In this document: positions 1 to 6,118 of the stretch, piece by piece | Position numbering within the stretch: position 1 is the first letter of the stretch | Layout: every line of letters begins with the position of its first letter | Assembly (NCBI GenBank): GCA_051953655.1 | Contig: JBQCIO010000019.1 | Coordinates: 1-27,542 of the forward strand | Source of the DNA: JBQCHF01 sp051953655 | GTDB lineage: Bacteria > Actinomycetota > Actinomycetes > Motilibacterales > Motilibacteraceae | Direction: 5' to 3' | DNA: 27,542 bases | The notes under the pieces: model-generated | What the model saw: only the letters and a program-made list of their open reading frames with translations | The model's database searches: none | What the model was told of the DNA's origin: nothing | Position numbers and translations under genes: made by a program

Positions 1-1
1 G

Positions 2-154
2 GGCCAGATCGCCCTCTACGCCGCCATCGCCGCCTTCGCCGGCGCCGCCCTCTTCCTCATCCTGGGCATCCTCGGCCTGATCCACCGCGGCCACACCCCC
101 ACCGAGGCAGAGCTCCTGCTCGGCTCGCGCCAGCCGGCTCCTCTCCAGATCTGA
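2..154 (+). CDS. C-terminal fragment of a membrane protein (cut by window edge)
   Basis: The frame is open from the first bases to a TGA at 152-154 and gives about 50 residues. It starts inside an Ala/Leu/Ile-rich transmembrane helix (roughly residues 3-26), followed by a short hydrophilic tail with acidic and basic residues that ends ...APLQI. Codon use matches the neighbouring genes, and a strong hairpin lies about 50 bases downstream, as expected for the end of a transcription unit. The family cannot be recognised from this piece; a transporter or another multi-pass protein with its C-terminus after the last helix would fit. Confidence 0.6.
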   Translation, partial: GQIALYAAIAAFAGAALFLILGILGLIHRGHTPTEAELLLGSRQPAPLQI

Positions 155-206
155 CACCGAGGTCCGACCCAGGGACCGGACCTGACCCGAGTCGTCTGCA
201 GGAACG

Positions 207-239
207 CAGGGCCCGCACCCCACGGGGGTGCGGGCCCTG
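207..239 (+). terminator. Strong GC hairpin terminator
   Basis: A perfect 15-bp stem (207-221 with 225-239) with a 3-nt ACG loop lies about 50 bases after the stop of the truncated membrane-protein gene. There is no U-tract, which is usual for actinobacterial intrinsic terminators. The next gene is on the same strand, so it probably separates the two units. Confidence 0.8.
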
Positions 240-240
240 T

Positions 241-459
241 CACGTGCGCTGTCCGTGGTGCCCCGGCTCGCGAGCTCTATCCACCGCGCGCCTCTCGCTG
301 TCTGTATGTCCCTGTCTGTATGTGCCCGTCTGTCCTTCTTCTCCCTCTCCCGTGGCGGAGCGTCATCAACCTTGAGATGGATGCGCACGGTCGGTGAGGG
401 CCCGTAGCGTGCCGTGATCTCGAGGCGCCAGGGGTGGGACGAGCGGATCAGGGGCGGGT
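241..459. other. Intergenic stretch with pyrimidine-rich tandem repeat
   Basis: This gene-free stretch separates the terminator from the next gene. From 298 it carries a 14-nt tandem repeat: CTGTCTGTATGT at 298-309 and again at 312-323, then a degenerate CCGTCTGTCC. A pyrimidine-rich run follows, and the patch is less GC-rich than its surroundings. I see no convincing promoter or RNA gene. Confidence 0.5.
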
Positions 460-894
460 GTGGCGGAGCAACGGGGCAGGGCGGCCGGATGGGCAGCGAA
501 GGGACGGGGAGCTCGGGGACGAGGTTCGGGAGGTCGGCTGCGGCGGCCCGTGCGCGTCGTGCTCTCGCTCGCGGTGGTCGCTGCCGGCGCGCCGGTCGTG
601 CTCACGCCGGCGGTAGCCGCGGCGGGGATCGAGCTCCCGGTGTCCGGCGCGACGGCCAACAAGCTGAGCGACGGAGGGGAGGCCTCGCTCGCACGGACCG
701 CGGTCTCCGGCGACGACGTCTACGTCGTCTGGCAGGACCGGACGATCTCGCCCACCGGGGTGGCCGACATCGCCTTCCGGCACAGCCCGGACCGCGGGGC
801 CGCCGTGTCCGCGGTGGCGGGTCTGTCCGCGCTGCTGCTGCTGACCGGGGCAGCGCTGATGGCCGCAGGGCGCCGACGCCGTCGGACCGGCTGA
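460..894 (+). CDS. Short exported BNR/sialidase-repeat-like protein with C-terminal anchor, probably internally deleted
   Basis: The reading frame gives 144 residues from a GTG at 460; an in-frame GTG at 550 is an alternative start. A twin-basic stretch is followed by a hydrophobic signal segment and an Ala-x-Ala region (about residues 31-55). Next comes a single unit reading LARTAVSGDDVYVVWQDRT and ending RHSPDRG, which resembles one blade of the BNR/Asp-box repeats of sialidase-like surface proteins (family knowledge). Where the Asp box should continue, the sequence goes directly into a C-terminal hydrophobic helix and an Arg-rich tail, the usual cell-surface anchor. Full-length relatives carry many repeats, so this looks like an internally deleted remnant. 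It could still be expressed, because signal, anchor and frame are intact. Function is unknown. Confidence 0.5.
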   Translation: MAEQRGRAAGWAAKGRGARGRGSGGRLRRPVRVVLSLAVVAAGAPVVLTPAVAAAGIELPVSGATANKLSDGGEASLARTAVSGDDVYVVWQDRTISPTGVADIAFRHSPDRGAAVSAVAGLSALLLLTGAALMAAGRRRRRTG

Positions 895-932
895 CGCGTC
901 CCGAGCACCACCGATCCGCCCGCGGACCGCTC

Positions 933-995
933 GCCGGCCTGCTCCTCCCCGCCCGCCCGACCGTTGTCGCGGCGGGCAGGGAGGAGCAGGCTGGC
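933..995 (+). terminator. Long hairpin terminator
   Basis: 933-957 pairs with 971-995 over about 25 bp with two mismatches, and the loop region closes further (CGAC 958-961 with GTCG 966-969) on a CGTT tetraloop. It starts 38 bases after the stop of the BNR-like gene and ends 45 bases before the next start. It probably ends the upstream transcript. Confidence 0.75.
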
Positions 996-1040
996 AGGAC
1001 TGTCGGTTCACCCCCGTCCCCGGACGGGCTGGGAGCGGCC

Positions 1041-2771
1041 ATGGGTGTTCCCTCGCACGACGACGCAGCGGCCGTCGGGGCGTCGCGGGCCCTGCTCGGC
1101 GGCGAGGGCACCACCTGGTTCCGGGCGCTGGTCGAGTCCGCCGCCGACGTCATCCAGGTGATCGACGCCGACGGCGTCACCCGCTTCGTCACCGCCGCGG
1201 CCGGCCGGGTCCTGGGCTGCCCGCCCGAGGAGCTCGTCGGCAGCCACTTCCGGGACCTGGTCGACCCCCGCGACCGGGACTCCCTCGAGCACGCCTTCCA
1301 GCGCACCCTGTGGGCGGCGCCCGGAGAGGTGGTGGAGGGGGAGTTCCGGCTCCGGGACCAGACCGGCGGCGTGCGCTGGGTCCACGCCCGGGCGAGCAAC
1401 CACCTGGCCACCCCGGAGGTCCACGGGGTGGTGGTGAACTGGCGGGACGTCACCGCGCCGCGCAACCTGCACCAGCGACTGGCCTGGGCGGCCACCCACG
1501 ACCCGCTCACCGGTCTGGTGAACCGCGCCCTCTTCCTGGACCACCTCGAGTCCGCGCTGGCCCGCGCCACCCGGCACCCTCGATCCAGGGTCGGGGTGCT
1601 GATGTGCGACCTGGACCGCTTCAAGGGCGTCAACGACCGGCTCGGGCACGCCGCCGGCGACGAGCTGCTCCGGCAGGTCGGGCGCCGGCTGCGGGACTCG
1701 GTCCGCCCGGGCGACACCGTGTGCCGGCTCGGCGGCGACGAGTTCGCGGTGCTGTGCGAGGACCTGCGGGGCGAGGAGGAGCTCGCCGACGTGGCGAGCC
1801 GGATCGAGCAGACGGTGCGCGGGGCCTACGAGCTGGTGGAGGCGGGCGAGTCGGTGCCGGTGCAGATGTCGGTCGGCGCCGCGGTGTGCCCGGGCAGGGC
1901 CGACGTCACCGCGGCCGCCGAGGAGCTGCTGCGCGACGCCGACGAGGCGCTCTACGTCTCCAAGCGCGCCGGGGGCGGGGTGGAGGTCCTCGGGACGGCG
2001 CTGCGCACGGAGCTGGCCGGCCGTCGTCAGCTGGAGGCCGACCTGCGCCGGGCGCTGGACCAGGAGCAGTTCGTGCTGCACTACCAGCCCAAGCTGGACC
2101 TGCGGACCGGCCGCTGGCCCGAGGTGGAGGCGCTGCTGCGCTGGCGCCACCCCACCCGCGGCCTGCTGGCGCCGGCCGACTTCCTCGCCCTGGCCGAGGA
2201 CAGCGGGCTCATCGTGCCGATCGGCCGCTGGGTGCTCGCCACCGCGGCCCGGCAGGCCGGGGTCTGGTGGCGGGCCGGTCGCCCGATGCGGGTGTGCGTC
2301 AACCTGTCCCCGCGCGAGCTGGACCAGCCCGGGCTGCTCGCGGTCGTCGATGCCGCCATCGAGGAGGCCGGGGTGCCGGCCGGGCTGCTCAACGTGGAGA
2401 TCACCGAGCGTTCGGCGCTGGTGGACCCCGCCCTCACCGCGCGCAAGGTCGACGGCCTGCGCCACCGCGGCGTCCGCGTCTCGCTGGACGACTTCGGGAC
2501 TGGGTACTCCTCGCTCACCTGGCTGCAGCGGCTGCGCGTGGACACGCTCAAGCTGGACCAGGTCTTCACCGCGCAGGTGGAGTCCGGGCGCAGCGCGGCC
2601 ATCGTGGCCGCCGTCGTGAGCCTCGCCGCCGCGCTGGAGCTCTACGTGGTGGCGGAGGGGGTGGAGACCGAGGCCCAGCTGCGGGCCCTGCGCGAGCTCG
2701 GCTGCGACGCCGTGCAGGGCTTCCTGGTCTGCCCGCCGCTGCCGCCCGCCGAGCTGACGCTGCCGGCCTGA
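1041..2771 (+). CDS. PAS-GGDEF-EAL cyclic-di-GMP synthase/phosphodiesterase
   Basis: A 576-residue soluble protein without membrane helices. A PAS/PAC sensor domain occupies about residues 27-140. The GGDEF domain (about 150-315) has an intact GGDEF at 231-235 and, five residues before it, RPGD, which fits the RxxD product-inhibition site. The EAL domain (about 330-570) has E363 in EALLRW, N421, E453, the DDFGTGYSS loop (D483, D484), K504 and E539, so all key metal and catalytic positions are present. By sequence it can both make and break c-di-GMP, and the PAS domain would set the balance; its ligand is unknown. The frame is open far upstream, but ATG 1041 follows GGGAG and starts just before the PAS domain, so I chose it. 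A hairpin lies 20 bases after the stop, before a hemerythrin-like gene. Confidence 0.93.
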   Translation: MGVPSHDDAAAVGASRALLGGEGTTWFRALVESAADVIQVIDADGVTRFVTAAAGRVLGCPPEELVGSHFRDLVDPRDRDSLEHAFQRTLWAAPGEVVEGEFRLRDQTGGVRWVHARASNHLATPEVHGVVVNWRDVTAPRNLHQRLAWAATHDPLTGLVNRALFLDHLESALARATRHPRSRVGVLMCDLDRFKGVNDRLGHAAGDELLRQVGRRLRDSVRPGDTVCRLGGDEFAVLCEDLRGEEELADVASRIEQTVRGAYELVEAGESVPVQMSVGAAVCPGRADVTAAAEELLRDADEALYVSKRAGGGVEVLGTALRTELAGRRQLEADLRRALDQEQFVLHYQPKLDLRTGRWPEVEALLRWRHPTRGLLAPADFLALAEDSGLIVPIGRWVLATAARQAGVWWRAGRPMRVCVNLSPRELDQPGLLAVVDAAIEEAGVPAGLLNVEITERSALVDPALTARKVDGLRHRGVRVSLDDFGTGYSSLTWLQRLRVDTLKLDQVFTAQVESGRSAAIVAAVVSLAAALELYVVAEGVETEAQLRALRELGCDAVQGFLVCPPLPPAELTLPA

Positions 2772-2790
2772 CGGCCTCGTTACCCTTCCC

Positions 2791-2810
2791 TCGCCGGCGC
2801 GGGCCGGCGA
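2791..2810 (+). terminator. Hairpin between GGDEF-EAL and hemerythrin-like genes
   Basis: TCGCCGGC (2791-2798) and GCCGGCGA (2803-2810) form an 8-bp stem on a GCGG loop, with further CCC/GGG pairing outside it. It could end the upstream transcript or attenuate the downstream gene, whose GGGAGGG ribosome site lies just after it. Confidence 0.45.
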
Positions 2811-2831
2811 CGAGGGCAGGGAGGGACCGGC

Positions 2832-3491
2832 GTGCTCGGCGAACCGGTGCGGGACGACACGACCTGCGAGGTGCCGGCTCCGGCCGCCGCCGTCGGGGTG
2901 ACGCCCACCCCCGCGCCCGAACGGCTCACCGACCACGACCTCTGGGACGAGTCCGCGCGCCCCCAGGCGCCCGCGCCTCCCGCGGCGCACCGCTACCACC
3001 CCCAGGGCCCGGCCGTGGGTGCGCACCTGGTGGACGTGCACGACCACCTCCGGGCCGAGCTGACGCAGCTGCGCGACGTCGTCCGGCAGGTCGAGCAGGG
3101 CCGCGCGTCGGCGGGGGAGGCCCGCGAGGTGCTGCAGGAGCTGACCCTCAAGCAGAACGCCTGGGCCCTGGGCGCCTACTGCGCCAGCTACTGCCGGCTC
3201 CTCACCCAGCACCACACGCTCGAGGACCGTGCGATCTTCCCGCACCTGCGTGCCGCCGAGCCCGGCCTGGCGCCGGTCGTGGACCGGCTGGAGGAGGAGC
3301 ACGTCGTCATCCACGGCGTGGTGGAGCAGGTCGACCGGGCGCTGGTCGCCGCCGTCACCAGCGGCGAGCTCGCCCCGGTCCGCGCCGCGGTGGACCTGCT
3401 GACCGACACGCTGCTCTCGCACCTGTCCTACGAGGAGCACCAGCTGGTCGAGCCGCTGGCCCGCCACGGGATGTACGCCGGCCAGCTCTGA
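2832..3491 (+). CDS. Hemerythrin-like (HHE) protein
   Basis: A 219-residue protein from a GTG start with GGGAGGG about 8 bases upstream. The first ~60 residues are Pro/Ala-rich and probably disordered. The rest is helical with the spaced His/Glu pattern of hemerythrin HHE domains: an N-terminal helix with HDHLRAEL, then LTQHHTLED, then EEEHVVIH, and finally SYEEHQLVEPL. Such four-helix bundles bind a non-heme di-iron centre that senses or carries O2, NO or peroxide (family knowledge). No signal peptide is seen, so it is probably cytoplasmic. It follows the PAS-GGDEF-EAL gene by 60 bases with a hairpin between; a link between redox sensing and c-di-GMP is possible but only inferred. Confidence 0.85.
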   Translation: MLGEPVRDDTTCEVPAPAAAVGVTPTPAPERLTDHDLWDESARPQAPAPPAAHRYHPQGPAVGAHLVDVHDHLRAELTQLRDVVRQVEQGRASAGEAREVLQELTLKQNAWALGAYCASYCRLLTQHHTLEDRAIFPHLRAAEPGLAPVVDRLEEEHVVIHGVVEQVDRALVAAVTSGELAPVRAAVDLLTDTLLSHLSYEEHQLVEPLARHGMYAGQL

Positions 3492-3506
3492 CCCGCGACG
3501 ACCTGC

Positions 3507-3578
3507 GACGAGATCTTCGACGAGATCTACGACCAGGTCTACAACGTCATCTACGACGTCATCTACGACGTCGCGCAG
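3507..3578. repeat. Degenerate 12-nt tandem repeat at convergent gene ends
   Basis: Five 12-nt units of the type GACGAGATCTAC / GACGTCATCTAC follow one another from 3507, with a sixth half-unit. They fill most of the 94 bases between the convergent hemerythrin-like and aldo-keto reductase genes. The units are in frame with the hemerythrin-like gene beyond its TGA and would read as a D-x-(I/V)-Y repeat. They contain palindromic AGATCT and GACGTC cores and may fold as a two-way terminator. Confidence 0.7.
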
Positions 3579-3585
3579 GAGAGGA

Positions 3586-4458
3586 TCACACCAGCCCGGG
3601 CCAGCCGGCCGGGAACGCCTCGCGCCAGCGCCGCACCTCGTCCTCGGGCAGCGGGCCGGCCTGCGCGGCCGCGACCGCCTCGGCGAGGTGCTCGGGCGAG
3701 CCGGTGCCGACGATCGCCGTCGAGACGCCGGGGGCGAAGGCGGTGAACCGCAGCGCCGTGTCGTGCCAGTCGCCGGCGGCCGGCCGCAGGTCCAGGGTGC
3801 GCAGCCGCTCCCAGTAGTCCTCGGCGTAGGCGCCGACCGGCCGCTCGGCGAACCGCCACGGCGCGTTCGCGATCGGCCGCTTGGCCACCACCCCCAGCCC
3901 GGCCGCGGCGGCGGCCGGCAGCACGTGCCGCAGCGACCACTGGTCCGCCAGGTTCACCGACGTCTGCACCGCGCCGAAGCAGCCCGACGCCACCGCCCAG
4001 GCCAGCGCCTCGTTCTCGCCGCTGTAGCCGGGCACCCGGACCTTGCCGGCGTCGCACTGGGCCAGCAGCGCCCGCACGACCTCGCCGCGCTCGAGCACCT
4101 CCAGGGGGCACGAGTGCAGGAACGCGACGTCGAGCACGTCGGTCCGCAGCACGCGCAGCGCCCGCTCGACCCCGCCGATGACGGCCGCGGCGGTCCAGTC
4201 CTCGACGCCGGGGACGTCGTAGCCGACCTTGGTGGAGAGCACGACCTCGTCGCGGCGCTCGCGCAGGTGCCGCCCGATCCGCTCCTCCGAGGCGCCGTAG
4301 CCGCGGGCGGTGTCGACGAAGGTGATGCCGCTGTCCAGCGCCGCGTGCAGCAGCCGCCCCGCCGTGGCGTCGTCGTAGGACTCCTCGCCGATGTGCCCCG
4401 CGCCGAGGCCGACGACCGAGACCTCCAGCCCGGTGTCGCCGAACGCCCGTCTCTGCAC
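3586..4458 (-). CDS. Aldo/keto reductase
   Basis: A 290-residue NADPH-dependent oxidoreductase of the aldo/keto reductase superfamily, a single TIM barrel. The start is a GTG followed by VQRRAFGDTGLEV, the usual first strand of the family. The catalytic tetrad is visible: Asp in FVDTARGYG, Tyr in GYGASEERIG, Lys in LSTKVG and His in FLHSCP. A C-terminal IVGTGSPEHL fits the cofactor phosphate loop. It begins 11 bases after the stop of the upstream amidase gene on the same strand, so the two are probably co-transcribed. The substrate is not predictable; it resembles the sugar/aldose dehydrogenase-like branch more than the classical aldose reductases. Confidence 0.9.
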   Translation of the reverse strand: MQRRAFGDTGLEVSVVGLGAGHIGEESYDDATAGRLLHAALDSGITFVDTARGYGASEERIGRHLRERRDEVVLSTKVGYDVPGVEDWTAAAVIGGVERALRVLRTDVLDVAFLHSCPLEVLERGEVVRALLAQCDAGKVRVPGYSGENEALAWAVASGCFGAVQTSVNLADQWSLRHVLPAAAAAGLGVVAKRPIANAPWRFAERPVGAYAEDYWERLRTLDLRPAAGDWHDTALRFTAFAPGVSTAIVGTGSPEHLAEAVAAAQAGPLPEDEVRRWREAFPAGWPGLV

Positions 4459-4469
4459 GGGACGCGACC

Positions 4470-5942
4470 CTATGTGGCGGCCGTCCGGTCGACGGGCTCG
4501 GGCAGCACCGGCTCGCGGAGCGACGCACCGGCCGCGGTCTCCACCGCGTGCGCGACCCGCAGCAGCTCCAGCTCGCCCTGCGGGCGACCCACCAGCTGCA
4601 GTCCCACCGGCAGGCCGTCGGCGGTGAAGCCGCAGGGCACCGAGACCGCCGGGAGCCCGGTCACGGTGATCAGGTAGCACGAGGCCATCCAGTCCAGGTA
4701 GCTGGCCAGCTGCTGCCCGTCGATCTCGGTGACCCACCGCTGCTCCACCGGGAACGGCGGCACCTGGCTCACCGGCATCGCGACGACGTCGACGTCGGCC
4801 ATGAACGCCACCGTGCGCGCGTAGATCTCGGTCCGGGCCCGGAACGCGGCGGCGACGTCGGCGCCGGTGAGGTCCAGCCCCTGCTCCACGTTCCAGGCCA
4901 CGCTGTCGCCCAGCTCGTCCCTGGACCGGCGGTAGGTCTCCCCGTGGGCGGCGGCGAACTGCCAGGCGCGCAGCACCCGGAACACCTGGTCGGCCCCGCG
5001 CAGGTCCGGGCCGGCGTCCAGCAGCTGCGCGCCGAGCTCCTCGAGCACCCGGCGGCCGTCGCGCTCGAGGACGTCGACCACCCGCCGGTCCACCGGCAGC
5101 CCGTCCGGCCGCGGCCACCACGCCACCCGCAACCGGCGCGTGTCCACGTCCAGGCCGCCGGGGGTGAGCGCGGCCCGCGCGAACCGGGCGCCGTCGCCGG
5201 GCCAGGAGCGCGGGTCGCGGGCGTCGAACCCGGCCAGCACCGAGAGGAGCAGGGCGACGTCGGCCACGGTGCGGGCCATCGGCCCGTCCACCGGGAGCGG
5301 GAAGTAGGCGTCGGCCGACGGCCAGGAGGGGACCAGCCCGGCGCTCGGCCGCAGCCCGACCACGTTGCAGAACGAGGCGGGGTTGCGCAGCGAGCCGCCC
5401 AGGTCCGATCCGTCGGCCAGCGGGACCATCCGTGCGGCCAGGGCCGCGGCCGCCCCGCCGCTGCTGCCGCCCGGCGTCGTCCGCGGGTCCCACGGGTTGC
5501 GGGTCTCCCCGAAGACCGCGTTGTAGGTCTGCGACCCCGCCCCGAACTCCGGCACGTTGGTCTTGCCCAGGCTGATCGCCCCGGCGGCCCGCACCCGCTG
5601 CACCAGCAGCGAGTCGGCGTCGGGCACGTGCTCGGCGAACAGCGGTGAGCCGTAGGTGGTGCGCACCCCGCGGGTGTCCTGCAGGTCCTTGTGGGCGGTG
5701 GGCAGCCCGTGCAGCGGCCCGAGCTCCTGCCCGCGGGCGGCCGCCTCGTCCGCGGCGGCCGCCGCCTCCATCGCCTGCTCGCCGGTGAGGGTGACCACGG
5801 CGTTCACCACCGGGTTCCACCGCTCCACCTGCGCCAGGTGGTCGGCCACCACCTCACGCGCCGACACCTGGCGGGCGCGCAGCATCAGCGCCAGCTCCAC
5901 GGCGCTCAGCCGGTGCAGCTCGGACTCGTTCGGTTGGCTCAC
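4470..5942 (-). CDS. Amidase-signature family hydrolase
   Basis: 490 residues, the usual size for the amidase signature family, which hydrolyses or transfers amide bonds with a Ser-cisSer-Lys triad. All three elements are seen: Lys in PTAHKDL, the Ser of TPGGSSGG, and the nucleophile Ser in DGSDLGGSLR. The GTG start at 5942 has GGGAGA about 7 bases upstream. It carries no signal peptide and is probably cytoplasmic. It lacks the gatB/gatC context, so it is unlikely to be the glutamyl-tRNA amidotransferase subunit; a broad-specificity amidase is more likely. The aldo/keto reductase gene follows 11 bases later. It diverges from the membrane GGDEF/EAL gene at 6119, with a shared 176-nt promoter region. 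Confidence 0.9.
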   Translation of the reverse strand: MSQPNESELHRLSAVELALMLRARQVSAREVVADHLAQVERWNPVVNAVVTLTGEQAMEAAAAADEAAARGQELGPLHGLPTAHKDLQDTRGVRTTYGSPLFAEHVPDADSLLVQRVRAAGAISLGKTNVPEFGAGSQTYNAVFGETRNPWDPRTTPGGSSGGAAAALAARMVPLADGSDLGGSLRNPASFCNVVGLRPSAGLVPSWPSADAYFPLPVDGPMARTVADVALLLSVLAGFDARDPRSWPGDGARFARAALTPGGLDVDTRRLRVAWWPRPDGLPVDRRVVDVLERDGRRVLEELGAQLLDAGPDLRGADQVFRVLRAWQFAAAHGETYRRSRDELGDSVAWNVEQGLDLTGADVAAAFRARTEIYARTVAFMADVDVVAMPVSQVPPFPVEQRWVTEIDGQQLASYLDWMASCYLITVTGLPAVSVPCGFTADGLPVGLQLVGRPQGELELLRVAHAVETAAGASLREPVLPEPVDRTAAT

Positions 5943-6022
5943 CGGCGTCTCCCGCCCGGCGGGGGACGCCGGGTGCGCTCGCAGGGATCGGTCGGACCTG
6001 ATCTATCACGCGGCGCGGTCGT

Positions 6023-6046
6023 CCGGCTCGAACCGGCTCGAACCGG
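6023..6046. repeat. Short 10-nt tandem repeat in divergent promoter region
   Basis: CCGGCTCGAA occurs twice head to tail (6023-6032, 6033-6042), followed by CCGG. It lies between the divergent amidase and membrane GGDEF/EAL genes and could be a paired protein-binding site. On the reverse strand it resembles a tRNA T-arm, but no tRNA can be built around it. Confidence 0.5.
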
Positions 6047-6118
6047 CACGGCCGACGCGGTCGGCACCATTCGGCCCGAGTCGCTCAGGCAGCGCCCCGC
6101 CCGGCCGAAGGACGAGGG

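Noticed and set aside
414..1040. N-terminal extension of the PAS-GGDEF-EAL protein
   Set aside because: The extension would overlap the exported BNR-like gene and the long terminator hairpin and is Arg-rich low-complexity; ATG 1041 with GGGAG is a better start.
3492..3585. A short CRISPR-like or VNTR coding unit
   Set aside because: The units are contiguous, with no spacers, so it is not a CRISPR array; it lies after a stop codon, so it is not part of an evident protein.
4470..5942. Glutamyl-tRNA amidotransferase subunit A (gatA)
   Set aside because: No gatB or gatC neighbours and pairing with an aldo/keto reductase; a general amidase-signature enzyme fits better.
6015..6050. T-arm-like GGTTCGAGCC motifs on the minus strand, suggesting a tRNA
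   Set aside because: No acceptor, D-arm or anticodon stem can be placed around them; they are just a 10-nt tandem repeat.
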